Positions 1 to 8,176 of a stretch of DNA of 64,000 nucleotides are shown here, in pieces. A program made the position numbers and the translations under genes. How positions within the stretch are numbered: position 1 is the first letter of the stretch; the number at the start of each line of letters is the position of its first letter. The notes beneath the pieces were generated by a model. The model was given only the letters and a program-made list of their open reading frames with translations. It was not told where the DNA came from and did not search any database. This stretch comes from Chryseobacterium vrystaatense (GTDB lineage Bacteria; Bacteroidota; Bacteroidia; Flavobacteriales; Weeksellaceae), in assembly GCF_000737765.1 (NCBI RefSeq), contig NZ_JPRI01000001.1, positions 806,001 through 870,000 on the forward strand, given 5' to 3'.

Positions 1-968
1 GCGAAGATTTCAATTACGCAGAAGTAGATGACCTCGGAAAATATGAAACAAGACAAGATGCGTTTGATATTCATATTCAGCAGATTTTAGATCTTCGGAT
101 GGTAGATGTTGAAGCCATTAAAGCTAAAAAATTCAAAATAGTTTTGGATGCCGTGAATTCTACAGGGGGTATAGCTATCCCAATGCTGTTGGATAAATTG
201 GGATGTGAGACTGTAAAATTATACTGTGAACCGAACGGACAGTTCCCGCACAATCCGGAACCATTGAAAGAGCATTTGGGAGACATCTGCGAACTGGTAA
301 TAAAGGAAAAGGCTGATTTGGGAATCGTTGTAGATCCGGATGTAGACAGATTAGCCCTAATTGATGAAAAAGGCGAAATGTTTGGGGAAGAATATACCCT
401 TGTTGCTGTTGCAGATTATTTGTTGAAGCATAAAAAAGGAGCAGCGATCTCCAATCTTTCTTCAAGCCGTGCATTGAGGGATGTCGCCGGAAGCCACGAT
501 TCAGAATACTTTGCAAGTGCTGTAGGGGAAGTAAATGTGGTTAACCTGATGAAAGAGAAAAATGCAGTGATCGGAGGAGAAGGAAATGGTGGAATTATCT
601 ATCCTGATCTTCATTACGGAAGAGATTCTTTGGTTGGTGCCGCGTTATTTTTAACCCATCTTGCCAAAGAAGGCAAAACGGTTTCAGAACTGAGAACTGG
701 CTACCCAAGTTACTTTATGGGTAAAAAGAAAATAGAGCTGACTCCGGAGATTAATGTGGATGATATTTTAGCCAAAATGGAAAAAGAATATCAGAATGAA
801 GAAGTTTCCACAGTAGACGGCGTTAAAATTGACTTTGAAAACAATTGGGTTCATCTTAGAAAATCCAATACAGAGCCGATTATCAGGATCTATACCGAAG
901 CTTATACGCAGGAAGAAGCGGACAAACTTGGAGATGATATCATCGCTAAAATTAAAAGTTTAATTTAA
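1..968 (+). CDS. glmM: phosphoglucosamine mutase, C-terminal part (5' end outside window)
   Basis: Converts glucosamine-6-phosphate to glucosamine-1-phosphate for UDP-GlcNAc, the precursor of peptidoglycan and LPS, in the cytosol. The reading frame is open from base 3, so the gene starts before the window and the active-site phosphoserine region is missing. Visible are the metal-binding loop DPDVDR, the sugar-binding loop GGEGNGG and the C-terminal phosphate-binding motif RKSNTEPIIRIY, in the order usual for the alpha-D-phosphohexomutase family. A strong intrinsic terminator follows the stop at once. A phosphomannomutase of the same superfamily is the main alternative; the sugar loop and flavobacterial context favour GlmM. 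Confidence 0.85.
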   Translation, partial: EDFNYAEVDDLGKYETRQDAFDIHIQQILDLRMVDVEAIKAKKFKIVLDAVNSTGGIAIPMLLDKLGCETVKLYCEPNGQFPHNPEPLKEHLGDICELVIKEKADLGIVVDPDVDRLALIDEKGEMFGEEYTLVAVADYLLKHKKGAAISNLSSSRALRDVAGSHDSEYFASAVGEVNVVNLMKEKNAVIGGEGNGGIIYPDLHYGRDSLVGAALFLTHLAKEGKTVSELRTGYPSYFMGKKKIELTPEINVDDILAKMEKEYQNEEVSTVDGVKIDFENNWVHLRKSNTEPIIRIYTEAYTQEEADKLGDDIIAKIKSLI

Positions 969-978
969 AATATAACAG

Positions 979-1009
979 GAACGGAACAGAAATGTTCCGT
1001 TCTTTTTTT
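979..1009 (+). terminator. intrinsic terminator of glmM
   Basis: A perfect 10-bp stem (GAACGGAACA, 979-988; TGTTCCGTTC, 993-1002) with a GAAA loop is followed by seven T. It begins 10 bases after the glmM stop. It covers an ATG at 992 that is in frame with the next gene, so that ATG is an unlikely start. Confidence 0.9.
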
Positions 1010-1015
1010 ACCAAC

Positions 1016-1600
1016 ATGTTTGAGCATATACAGAACAGATTTCTATTTCCAACGGAAAAATGGAGGAAATTTCTAAGTTGTTTTGAGCGTATAGAGATTC
1101 CCGCTAAGACCCTTCTTTTAAAAGAAAATGAGGTGTCGGACACTGCGTACTATATTGAAAAAGGAGTCGTAAGAGCCTGGTACAATAATGATGGAAAAGA
1201 TGTGACCTTCCAGTTCTTTATGGAAAACACCATGTTTTCATCCCTTGAAAGTTTCAGGAAAGGGCTTCCCAGCATGGTTTCGTTCGAGACAATAGAATCC
1301 TGTGTTTTATGGAAGATTGCCAAATCTGATGCAGACGTCATTCTGGCAGAGGTTTATGAAGATCCGGAATTGAGAAGCCAATTTATGGATTCCCTTTTTG
1401 AAAGGATATTTGATTATATGAAACATTTTTTTTCGTTTATAAAGGACACTCCTAAACAGCGGTACATCAGTCTTGCCAAAGAACGGCCGGAAATCATCAG
1501 AAGAATTCCCCAGCATTATATAGCTTCTTACCTCGGAATTACAACCGTACATCTCAGTAGAATCAAAAGCAGTATTCTAAAAGATGATTCTTTAAAATAA
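1016..1600 (+). CDS. Crp/Fnr family transcriptional regulator
   Basis: A 194-residue cyclic-nucleotide-binding-type regulator. The N-terminal part is a cupin-like effector domain (around PAKTLLLKENEVSDTAYYI). The C-terminal part is a short helix-turn-helix (QHYIASYLGITTVHLSRI). The effector is unknown; many flavobacterial members of this family lack the cAMP-contacting residues. I chose the ATG at 1016 over the longer frame from 992 because 992 lies inside the terminator hairpin of glmM. The downstream oxidoreductase gene is preceded by a palindrome that this protein might bind, an inference from adjacency only. Confidence 0.8.
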   Translation: MFEHIQNRFLFPTEKWRKFLSCFERIEIPAKTLLLKENEVSDTAYYIEKGVVRAWYNNDGKDVTFQFFMENTMFSSLESFRKGLPSMVSFETIESCVLWKIAKSDADVILAEVYEDPELRSQFMDSLFERIFDYMKHFFSFIKDTPKQRYISLAKERPEIIRRIPQHYIASYLGITTVHLSRIKSSILKDDSLK

Positions 1601-1607
1601 TTAAAAT

Positions 1608-1623
1608 GATAACAAATGTTATC
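1608..1623. promoter_or_regulatory. palindromic operator candidate
   Basis: GATAACA-AA-TGTTATC has perfect 7-bp arms and lies between the Crp-type regulator and the oxidoreductase, 22 bases upstream of a -7 element. No T tract follows, so it is not a terminator. Binding by the neighbouring Crp-type protein is an inference. Confidence 0.4.
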
Positions 1624-1645
1624 GCTTCACAGGCAGCTGTCATCC

Positions 1646-1653
1646 TAATTTTG
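1646..1653 (+). promoter_or_regulatory. Bacteroidota -7 promoter element
   Basis: TAATTTTG fits the TAnnTTTG consensus and lies 16 bases before the ATG of the oxidoreductase gene. I see no clear -33 TTTG, which would suit a promoter that needs an activator bound at the palindrome just upstream. Confidence 0.45.
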
Positions 1654-1669
1654 TGTAAAATCTAAAATA

Positions 1670-2641
1670 ATGAAAGCAGCAGTAGTATTTGAAAAAGGAA
1701 GTATTCCTCAATACGCAGATTTCCCCGATCCACAAGCTCCCAAAGAAAATGAAATGCAGGTATCTGTCAAAGCAGCATCGATTAAAAATCTTGACAGAGC
1801 CATCGCCGGTGGGAGCCATTATTCCGTAAGCAATGATACCCATCAGCCAAAAATTATAGGAACGGACGGTGCCGGATATCTTGAAAACGGTAAAAAAGTT
1901 TATTTTTTCAGTAAAAAAGGAACCGCTGCAGAGAAAGTCAATGCTGAAAAACGATTTATTATTCCTGTGTCAGATGAATTGGACTTTGCCACAGCTTCTG
2001 CGTTGCCGAATGCCGTAATGGGATCTGCGATGGGTTTGAAGTTCAAGGCCGGAATGAAACCTGGAGATACTGTTTTGATCAACGGAGCCACCGGAATCAC
2101 AGGAAGAATAGCGGTTCAGGTCGCAAAATTATATGGGGCGAAGAAGATCATTGCTACAGGCAGGAATGAAGAATCTTTACAGACTCTTCTTACACTGGGG
2201 GCAGATGAAATAGTTTCACTGAAACAGCAGGATGAAGATTTTAAAAGTAAAATAATCGATATTCACAGTGAAACACCTGTTGATATTATTTTAGATTATC
2301 TCTGGGGACATTCCGTGGAAATGCTGTTATCTGCTCTTAAAGGAAACGGAACTTTTTCCCACAAAACAAAACTGGTTTCAGTAGGAGGTATGAGTGGTGA
2401 TGCCATCCAGCTGTCTTCACAGATTCTCAGGGGAACGGATATTCAGATCTCCGGATCCGGATTGGGAAGCTGGACAAAAGAAGAGACTCATCTGCTGTTT
2501 ACGGAAATCATTCCCGAAATGTTTCAGGCGGCTGTAGAAAAGAGAATGATAATAGATGCACAAATTGCCTCGATAAAAGATATAGAATCGTTTTGGAATG
2601 CAGAAATTCCGGCTGGAAAAAGACTCGTTATAACTATTTAA
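1670..2641 (+). CDS. zinc-independent MDR alcohol dehydrogenase / quinone oxidoreductase-like protein
   Basis: A 323-residue medium-chain dehydrogenase/reductase. It has the N-terminal GroES-like half (MKAAVVFEKG start typical of the family) and a Rossmann domain with the nucleotide loop NGATGITG at about residues 138-145. The Cys/His ligands of the catalytic zinc are not evident, so it resembles NADPH:quinone oxidoreductases more than zinc alcohol dehydrogenases. It probably reduces quinones or enones in the cytosol; the substrate cannot be told. It follows a Crp-type regulator on the same strand with its own -7 element, so the two may form a regulator-target pair. Confidence 0.75.
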   Translation: MKAAVVFEKGSIPQYADFPDPQAPKENEMQVSVKAASIKNLDRAIAGGSHYSVSNDTHQPKIIGTDGAGYLENGKKVYFFSKKGTAAEKVNAEKRFIIPVSDELDFATASALPNAVMGSAMGLKFKAGMKPGDTVLINGATGITGRIAVQVAKLYGAKKIIATGRNEESLQTLLTLGADEIVSLKQQDEDFKSKIIDIHSETPVDIILDYLWGHSVEMLLSALKGNGTFSHKTKLVSVGGMSGDAIQLSSQILRGTDIQISGSGLGSWTKEETHLLFTEIIPEMFQAAVEKRMIIDAQIASIKDIESFWNAEIPAGKRLVITI

Positions 2642-2849
2642 CCACAATTTGCGTTATTTATCCACAATCCTTTTATCTGTTTTCTTTTTTTACTATCTTT
2701 ATTATAGAAATTTATGAAAAATTAATTCAAAAAAAAGTTGCAACTTTGCATAAACATTTGAATGTCAGTTTCAGAAGTTATTATTAATTAATAAAGTTTG
2801 CCGAGGTTTGTAAGTATATTCAGACATCGGGCCGACAAAGACGACACTA

Positions 2850-4232
2850 TTGGAAGAGTATTTTGGAAATGAACTTGTAAAAAAGTTCGAGGAAATGATG
2901 GAAAATAATGATGAATTCTACTTCGATACCGAAGAGTTGGAAGACATTATTGTTTATTATTTGGAGCTGGGAGATTTTAACTACGCAGACAATGCTGTTA
3001 ATTATGGACTTAAGCTTCACCCGAATTCATTAGATATCAAGATCAAAAGACTTGAGATTCTTTTGGAATGGGAAGAGTATAATACAGCGAAAGAACTTAT
3101 TGACGAACTTAAAGGTGCATCAATGGAGAACACGGACTTTTTAGTCTGCTACGCAAAGTATTATTCGAGCCTGGGAAACCCTAGAAAATCCATTGATATC
3201 TGTAAAAAAGCTTTAGAACTGAAAGAAGAAGAGAACTTCCTTCACAACTTTATTGCAGACGAATATGTGAATTTGGGAGATCCCTTTAACGCTCTTAAAC
3301 ACTACAGAAAAGCTCTGAAAGAAGATCCTACAGATGAGTATTCACTGGAAAACTGTATGATCTGCTTCAGTGACCTGAATAAGAGCGAGGAGGCTATTGC
3401 CTTTCTTAATGAATATTTAGATGAATTTGCTTATTCTGAAACCGCATGGTTTGAATATGGGCAGTTTTATTTCAACAGAAAGAATTTTGAAGAAGCCATC
3501 AAGGGGTATGATTACCTCCTGGCAATCAATTCCAGTTCGGTGGGAGTATATGCTAACAAAGCAGCCTGCTACGAAGCTTTAGGGCAGTATCAGAAAGCCG
3601 TGTCAGTATATGAGGAAATGCTTGAACTTGAATATACCAAAGCATTTACTTTCTATAAGATTGGATTATGCTATAAGGCTCAAAAGCAGTCTATTATGGC
3701 GCTTAATGCATTCCAGAAATCATTGAGAGAAGATCCTCAGTTTTATCTGGCAATGATGGAGCAGTCTTATCTTTATGAAGAAATGGGTGGTATGAAAGAA
3801 GCACTTCATTTTGCTAAAGAAGCAACCCATCTCAATGACAGCAATCTCGACTATCAGAAAAGACTGGCATTTCTGTTCATTGATTCAGGGAAATTTGAAG
3901 AAAGTCTTGCCTGCCTGAAAAAGCTGGTAGAGGCGGAGCCTTCAAGATTCTATAACTGGTATGCCTATTCAGAAGTTTTGATGCTTCTTGGAGAATATGA
4001 AGAAGCGGTAACGATTCTGGACAAAGCAATAAAGGTACACGACAGAGCAGAGCTTTATTATCAGCTCAGCAATTGTTATTTCAACCTTAAAAGGCCGGAA
4101 AACGGAGCAGAATCTCTTCAGAAAGCCCTAAGCATTGATCCATCACTGGCTACGGATATGCAGAAAAAATATCCATTCATCAAAGATGAGGTTAAGAAAG
4201 TCAAAGCAAAAGTGAAAAAGAAGAATTCTTAA
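2850..4232 (+). CDS. tetratricopeptide repeat protein
   Basis: A 460-residue soluble protein built almost wholly of TPR helices (repeats of the form A-x(3)-Y-x-KAL...DP, for instance NALKHYRKALKEDPTDEY and GAESLQKALSIDPS). It has no signal peptide or membrane segment, so it is probably a cytosolic protein-protein scaffold. The start is taken as TTG at 2850, because no ATG in frame lies nearby and the acidic N-terminus reads on from there. The C-terminus is lysine-rich (VKKVKAKVKKKNS). Its partners are unknown. A terminator follows at 4253. Confidence 0.8.
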   Translation: MEEYFGNELVKKFEEMMENNDEFYFDTEELEDIIVYYLELGDFNYADNAVNYGLKLHPNSLDIKIKRLEILLEWEEYNTAKELIDELKGASMENTDFLVCYAKYYSSLGNPRKSIDICKKALELKEEENFLHNFIADEYVNLGDPFNALKHYRKALKEDPTDEYSLENCMICFSDLNKSEEAIAFLNEYLDEFAYSETAWFEYGQFYFNRKNFEEAIKGYDYLLAINSSSVGVYANKAACYEALGQYQKAVSVYEEMLELEYTKAFTFYKIGLCYKAQKQSIMALNAFQKSLREDPQFYLAMMEQSYLYEEMGGMKEALHFAKEATHLNDSNLDYQKRLAFLFIDSGKFEESLACLKKLVEAEPSRFYNWYAYSEVLMLLGEYEEAVTILDKAIKVHDRAELYYQLSNCYFNLKRPENGAESLQKALSIDPSLATDMQKKYPFIKDEVKKVKAKVKKKNS

Positions 4233-4252
4233 AGAGTTAAATTAAAATAATT

Positions 4253-4278
4253 AAATCCTGCAGCAATGCAGGATTTTT
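4253..4278 (+). terminator. intrinsic terminator of the TPR gene
   Basis: AAATCCTGCA (4253-4262), a GCAA tetraloop, then TGCAGGATTT (4267-4276) running into T. It ends 20 bases before the convergent DMT transporter gene. Confidence 0.85.
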
Positions 4279-4298
4279 AGTTGATATCAGTAAAACGT

Positions 4299-5189
4299 TT
4301 ACTTTTTTATAGCGACAGATTTAGATCTTAAAAAGATCAGTCCGCCAATAATGACTCCTGCTCCCACAAATTGTAAAATACTGAGTTTCTCACCATCCAA
4401 AAAGCCCCAGATAATAGCAACGATCGGCATTAGCAATGTTACTGTTGAGGCAAAAAGAGGAGTGGATACTTTCAGAAGGCGGTAATTCAGTGTCATGGCT
4501 AGCCCGGTTCCAAACACAGATAACAGGCCTACAAACATCAGTCCCAGCATATTATCTTCGTTAAAACTGAAGGTCGAAAAGAATCCCGTACCTGTTAAAG
4601 CAATAAGAGAAGGGAAAAACAGGACAAATGAGAAAACAAATGCTGATAAAATGGTTGAAGAAACATCCATAAGTTTAGATTTCACGGTGGTCGTACTTAC
4701 AGCATAACATAATGTAGCCAGTAATAAAAGCAATATTGGGATCAGCTTAAAATTCCCACCTTCTCCATCTCCGCCGAAAGCCAGTAAACAGACTCCGGCA
4801 AAACTAATCATCGTTCCCACGATCTGCCTTTTGGTCGTTTCAAATTTCCAGATCAGCGCTCCTACAATGATGACAAATATGGGCATCATAGAATTGATAA
4901 TCCCCGCAATACTGCTGCTCACTTCCGTTTCTGCGATTGGAAAAAGGAACATAGGAATAAAGTTTCCTGTGAATGCTGCCAGAATAAGCCATTTTAAATG
5001 TTTTTTTGGAAACAGTTTGTACTTCGAAACAGCAACGGGCATTAAAATAATCCCTGCGATCAAAACTCTGAGGGCTCCAACCTGGTATGGACTGAAATGC
5101 TCAAGAGACTTTTTGATCAGAATAAAAGATGATCCCCAGATAACAGTTAATACAATCAGAAGGATCCATTTTTCTTTATCTGCGTTCAT
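4299..5189 (-). CDS. DMT superfamily transporter (EamA family)
   Basis: A 296-residue inner-membrane protein with about ten hydrophobic helices in two EamA halves. The first half opens with LLIVLTVIWGSSFILIKKSL, a typical EamA first helix, and the second contains WGFLDGEKLSILQFVGAGVI. Such proteins mostly export metabolites or amino acids; the substrate is not readable here. Its start overlaps the end of aat by 14 bases, so the two are probably co-transcribed and translationally coupled. Confidence 0.85.
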   Translation of the reverse strand: MNADKEKWILLIVLTVIWGSSFILIKKSLEHFSPYQVGALRVLIAGIILMPVAVSKYKLFPKKHLKWLILAAFTGNFIPMFLFPIAETEVSSSIAGIINSMMPIFVIIVGALIWKFETTKRQIVGTMISFAGVCLLAFGGDGEGGNFKLIPILLLLLATLCYAVSTTTVKSKLMDVSSTILSAFVFSFVLFFPSLIALTGTGFFSTFSFNEDNMLGLMFVGLLSVFGTGLAMTLNYRLLKVSTPLFASTVTLLMPIVAIIWGFLDGEKLSILQFVGAGVIIGGLIFLRSKSVAIKK

Positions 5190-5829
5190 TGTTTTTGTGT
5201 AATATTTTTAAAAACTCTTTTTTAGGAATCATTTTAGCTCCCAAACTTTCCAGATGCTCAGTATGGGATTGGCAGTCAACAAGATCGATGCTCCCTTTAT
5301 GGGTTTCTACAAAGTGTATAAAACCTGCTTTGGAGGCATTGCTTACTTTGGCAAACATGCTTTCTCCGCAGAAAACATTGCCAATCTGAAGTCCGTAAAA
5401 TCCTCCTACCAGTTCTCCGTCCTGCCATACTTCAATGCTTTTGGCCAGTCCGTAATCATGCAGTTTAATAAAAGAGTCCATCAGTTCGTCCGAAAGCCAG
5501 GTTCCGGTCTGTCCTTTTCTGTTGGTCTGCTGGCAGTTTTTGATCACGTCCCTGAAATTTTTGTTCTCCGAAAATGTAAAAATACCTCTGTTGAGTATTT
5601 TCCGCATTGATTTGGAGACTTTCAGTTCATCAGGAAACAGGACGAATCTCGGATCAGGGCTCCACCAAAGTATTTCCTCGTCGGGATTATACCATGGAAA
5701 AATTCCCAGCTGATAAGCAAACCAGATACGTTCTACAGACAGGTCACCACCAAAAGCAATCAGACCTTCATGACCGTCATAAAGTTCAGGATCTGGGAAT
5801 GAAATCTCGTTTTCGTCTAGTCGGACCAT
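5176..5829 (-). CDS. aat: leucyl/phenylalanyl-tRNA--protein transferase
   Basis: Transfers Leu or Phe from tRNA to proteins with N-terminal Lys or Arg, marking them for ClpAP-type degradation (N-degron pathway). Family motifs are clear: FAYQLGIFPWYNPDEEILWWSPDPR near the N-terminus, QTGTWLSDELMDSFIKLH, GGFYGLQIGNVFCGESMF and DCQSHTEHLESLGA. I chose the ATG at 5829 (217 residues, MVRLDENEISFPDP) because the family usually begins just before the FPDP-like motif. A longer frame begins at 5859. It lies 60 bases downstream of the DUF3127 gene and overlaps the DMT transporter gene. Confidence 0.92.
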   Translation of the reverse strand: MVRLDENEISFPDPELYDGHEGLIAFGGDLSVERIWFAYQLGIFPWYNPDEEILWWSPDPRFVLFPDELKVSKSMRKILNRGIFTFSENKNFRDVIKNCQQTNRKGQTGTWLSDELMDSFIKLHDYGLAKSIEVWQDGELVGGFYGLQIGNVFCGESMFAKVSNASKAGFIHFVETHKGSIDLVDCQSHTEHLESLGAKMIPKKEFLKILHKNNERR

Positions 5830-5889
5830 TTTTTTGGAAAAAAAATCCCACTTGAGCAAGCAGGATTTATATTTGGTTTTATTCTTTAA

Positions 5890-6267
5890 TTAAAAAGGTA
5901 AATCATCGTCATCGTCACCAGCGAAAGGGTTTTCGTTGGAAACTGGAGATGCAGATTGAGAAGGAGAGGCCTGAGTAGGTTCAGATCCGTTATCCATTAC
6001 TTTTTCAATTTTCCATCCTGTGATAGAATTGAAGTATTTAGTTTCACCTTGTGGAGAAACCCATTCTCTTCCTCTGATATTGATTCCCACCTTTACATTT
6101 TCACCTTCTTTAAGATTATCTAATAAACTAATCTTATCAGACAAAAATTCTATGTTTATCGGCTGTGGATACTGTTCCTGGGTTAAAATAACCATTTCTC
6201 TCTTTTGAAAACCGCTTGCAAATGTCTGAGCGTCAAAAAGTTTCTTTACCGTTCCTTGTAATTCCAT
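5890..6267 (-). CDS. DUF3127 domain-containing protein
   Basis: A 125-residue small protein of the Bacteroidota-specific DUF3127 family (MELQGTVKKLFDAQTF at the start, then GREWVSPQGETKYFNSI). The fold is thought to be OB-like, and some members are described as single-strand-DNA-binding-like. The C-terminus is a Ser/Pro/Ala-rich linker ending in an acidic tip, FAGDDDDDLPF, much like the tail of SSB proteins, which recruits partners. That likeness is my inference. It is the first gene of the minus-strand group with aat and the DMT transporter. Confidence 0.8.
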   Translation of the reverse strand: MELQGTVKKLFDAQTFASGFQKREMVILTQEQYPQPINIEFLSDKISLLDNLKEGENVKVGINIRGREWVSPQGETKYFNSITGWKIEKVMDNGSEPTQASPSQSASPVSNENPFAGDDDDDLPF

Positions 6268-6365
6268 ATTGTAATTATTAACGTTGTAAAAGTAAGAAAA
6301 TGAAATTTAATAATAGGGCGCACAGAAAAAAAATCTAAGAATTTTAATTTTTTTTTCTGAAAAGT

Positions 6366-6396
6366 TTGGAGGTAAAGGAAAATGTCCTATATTTGC
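6366..6396 (+). promoter_or_regulatory. promoter of tRNA cluster 1
   Basis: TTTG (6366-6369), a 19-base spacer, then TATATTTG (6389-6396) match the Bacteroidota housekeeping promoter exactly. It lies 42 bases before the first tRNA. Confidence 0.8.
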
Positions 6397-6438
6397 ACTC
6401 ACAAAAACGAAGCAAGCTCTTTAAAAATAAACAAACCA

Positions 6439-6520
6439 GCGGATGTGGTGTAATTGGTAGCCACGCCAGACTTAGGATCTGGTGCCGTGAGGCGTGGGGG
6501 TTCGAGTCCCTTCATCCGCA
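6439..6520 (+). tRNA. tRNA-Leu (anticodon TAG), copy 1
   Basis: An 82-nt class II tRNA. The acceptor arms are GCGGATG and CATCCGC with discriminator A. The anticodon stem is CCAGA/TCTGG around loop CTTAGGA, giving anticodon TAG. It has a long variable arm and T loop TTCGAGT. CCA is not encoded. Confidence 0.95.
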
Positions 6521-6524
6521 CTAT

Positions 6525-6600
6525 GCGAAAATAGCTCAGCTGGTAGAGCACAACCTTGCCAAGGTTGGGGTCGCGGGTTCGAATCCCGTTTTTCGCTCCA
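6525..6600 (+). tRNA. tRNA-Gly (anticodon GCC)
   Basis: A 76-nt class I tRNA. The acceptor arms are GCGAAAA and TTTTCGC with discriminator T and an encoded CCA (6598-6600). The anticodon stem is CAACC/GGTTG around loop TTGCCAA, giving GCC. It starts four bases after tRNA-Leu, so both are processed from one transcript. Confidence 0.95.
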
Positions 6601-6605
6601 CACCT

Positions 6606-6689
6606 GCCCTGGTGGTGGAACTGGTAGACACGCAGGACTTAAAATCCTGTGTTCGTAAGAACGTGCGGGTTCAAGTCCCGCCCGGGGTA
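6606..6689 (+). tRNA. tRNA-Leu (anticodon TAA)
   Basis: An 84-nt class II tRNA. The acceptor arms are GCCCTGG and CCGGGGT with a G1-U72 wobble and discriminator A. The anticodon stem is CAGGA/TCCTG around loop CTTAAAA, giving TAA. The long variable arm is TGTTCGTAAGAACG. CCA is not encoded. It is the last gene of the first tRNA unit. Confidence 0.95.
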
Positions 6690-6691
6690 CT

Positions 6692-6728
6692 AAAACTCTC
6701 TGTAGAATTTTTCGACAGAGAGTTTTTT
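6692..6728 (+). terminator. intrinsic terminator of tRNA cluster 1
   Basis: The stem AAAACTCTCTGT pairs with ACAGAGAGTTTT around a loop of about 11 nt and runs into six T. The core stem is the same as in the terminator of the second tRNA-Leu copy. Confidence 0.85.
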
Positions 6729-6819
6729 AGTTTTAAGACGGTTTGTGATAAGTAGGCTTACTTATGCAGTGTTTGTGAGGATTTATTTTTTTTAATTCTT
6801 ATTTTAAGACAAAATGTTT

Positions 6820-6827
6820 TATATTTG
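6820..6827 (+). promoter_or_regulatory. -7 element of second tRNA-Leu(TAG) promoter
   Basis: TATATTTG followed by TACTCTCAAAA, closely matching the first tRNA promoter (TATATTTG then CACTCACAAAA). The -33 element is less clear than in the first copy. Confidence 0.65.
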
Positions 6828-6870
6828 TACTCTCAAAAGAAAACAAGTTCTTTAAACAAAGAAACAATCA

Positions 6871-6952
6871 GCGGATGTGGTGTAATTGGTAGCCACGCCA
6901 GACTTAGGATCTGGTGCTGTGAGGCGTGGGGGTTCGAGTCCCTTCATCCGCA
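6871..6952 (+). tRNA. tRNA-Leu (anticodon TAG), copy 2
   Basis: Identical to the first copy except for one base in the variable arm (GTGCTGTGAG instead of GTGCCGTGAG). It is a single-gene unit with its own promoter and terminator. Confidence 0.95.
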
Positions 6953-6960
6953 CTACACAC

Positions 6961-6996
6961 AAAAACTCTCTGTAATATACTTACAGAGAGTTTTTT
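6961..6996 (+). terminator. intrinsic terminator of tRNA-Leu copy 2
   Basis: A perfect 15-bp stem (6961-6975 and 6981-6995) around the loop TATAC, ending in a T run. Confidence 0.9.
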
Positions 6997-7091
6997 GTTT
7001 TTATACAGAATATGATGAAGATCTTTCCATTAGAAGGCAAGAAGTGATGGAAACGTTATACTGCATTTAGCGTGGTAAGAAAGTTTTCAAA

Positions 7092-8078
7092 TCAGTTCTT
7101 TCTGTAATAGCTGGGCCCAACCCCAACTTCATTCTTAAAAGCCACACTAAAAGATGATGGTGACGCATAGCCCAGATGATACGCAATTTCTTTTATAGAA
7201 AAATCCGAGTTTTTAAGCAGATAAAGAGCTTCTTTCATTCTAAGCTTGGAAGCGTAGTGAAATAGACCGTCTCCAAAAAGCTCTTTAAACCCCTTTTTTA
7301 ATTTAAATTCATTGATTCCAAATTGTAAAGAAAGCTGTTCTATGGTATAAAATGATTTCAGATTCCCCTCGATAAATTCTTTAACCTCCATCAGTTTGTG
7401 AATTTCTGGAGTACTTATAGAGGTTTTATTTTTAACCGGTGATTCTTCTTCCTGGCCTTTTGCAAACTCAAAAATAAGCAGAAGCAGGCTTAAGATTTTA
7501 CTTTTTATAAAATAGTCTCTGTAGAATCCATCCAGCGTACATTTTTTGATCTCCAGCAAGATGCTCATCATCTGTGGGGTGATCGGAAGGCCATGCGGAA
7601 ACAGGCTTGCCGGTTTTTGCTGATCTACCTTATTGATAAAATTCTGAAGGATGGGACTGTCTTTTGCCAGTTGATGAAAATAATCTTTGGAAACGTAAAT
7701 ATCAAGATTCTTATACCAGATCTCTTTCTGGAAATAAATTTCAATATCAGCATTTTCCGGAGTGAAATAAATATAGTGATGCAGCAGCTTATAGGATCCT
7801 GTTTTTCCGTTTACTGAATCCTGAATGACATCCGTTCCACCGAGAAAAAAGGCAAGTTCTATATATTTTACATCCTCCGTACGGAATTTCATGATGTAAT
7901 CTTCTTTATAAGAATATCTGTATTCTTTTACTAAAAATTCATCTCCATGATAGAGATTCAGAGTTTCAAAGTGTCCCAGATCATTGGTATAAACTTCACA
8001 TACTCCATGGCCGTTATCTTCACCGAAGAAATCTAAAATCTGTTTCGTTATGGTGCTATCCGGTACTCGTTCTCCCAA
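7092..8078 (-). CDS. AraC family transcriptional regulator
   Basis: A 328-residue regulator with a ligand-binding N-terminal part and a C-terminal double helix-turn-helix of the AraC/XylS type from about residue 230 (EVKEFIEGNLKSFYTIEQLSLQFG, then IKEIAYHLGYASPSSFSVAFK). It is transcribed divergently from a TonB-dependent siderophore receptor. That is the arrangement of PchR-like activators, which switch on ferric-siderophore uptake on binding the siderophore; this role is inferred from the family and position. The ATG at 8078 is used; nothing decides between it and internal starts. Confidence 0.85.
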   Translation of the reverse strand: MGERVPDSTITKQILDFFGEDNGHGVCEVYTNDLGHFETLNLYHGDEFLVKEYRYSYKEDYIMKFRTEDVKYIELAFFLGGTDVIQDSVNGKTGSYKLLHHYIYFTPENADIEIYFQKEIWYKNLDIYVSKDYFHQLAKDSPILQNFINKVDQQKPASLFPHGLPITPQMMSILLEIKKCTLDGFYRDYFIKSKILSLLLLIFEFAKGQEEESPVKNKTSISTPEIHKLMEVKEFIEGNLKSFYTIEQLSLQFGINEFKLKKGFKELFGDGLFHYASKLRMKEALYLLKNSDFSIKEIAYHLGYASPSSFSVAFKNEVGVGPSYYRKN

Positions 8079-8128
8079 AATCTAAAGTATTTATCCCAAC
8101 CTCAAAAGTTATTACTGCCAGCAAAAAC

Positions 8129-8136
8129 TAATTTTG
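8129..8136 (+). promoter_or_regulatory. -7 element upstream of siderophore receptor
   Basis: TAATTTTG fits TAnnTTTG and lies 40 bases before the receptor ATG. No good -33 element is seen, in keeping with a need for the divergent AraC-type activator. Confidence 0.5.
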
Positions 8137-8176
8137 CCCCTGTAAATTTAATTAAACTAATTCTAAATAACAATGT

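Noticed and set aside
992..1015. Extended start of the Crp-type gene at 992
   Set aside because: The ATG lies inside the glmM terminator hairpin; 1016 is the better start.
2593..2787. 64-codon plus-strand frame after the oxidoreductase
   Set aside because: It overlaps the oxidoreductase end and reads AT-rich intergenic DNA; the product is low-complexity Phe/Ile/Lys.
6366..6755. 129-codon plus-strand open frame over the first tRNA cluster
   Set aside because: It is a translation of promoter, three tRNAs and a terminator; the peptide has the look of tRNA-derived frames (GVIGSHARLRIWC).
6825..7070. 81-codon plus-strand open frame over the second tRNA-Leu copy
   Set aside because: Same tRNA artefact as the first cluster.
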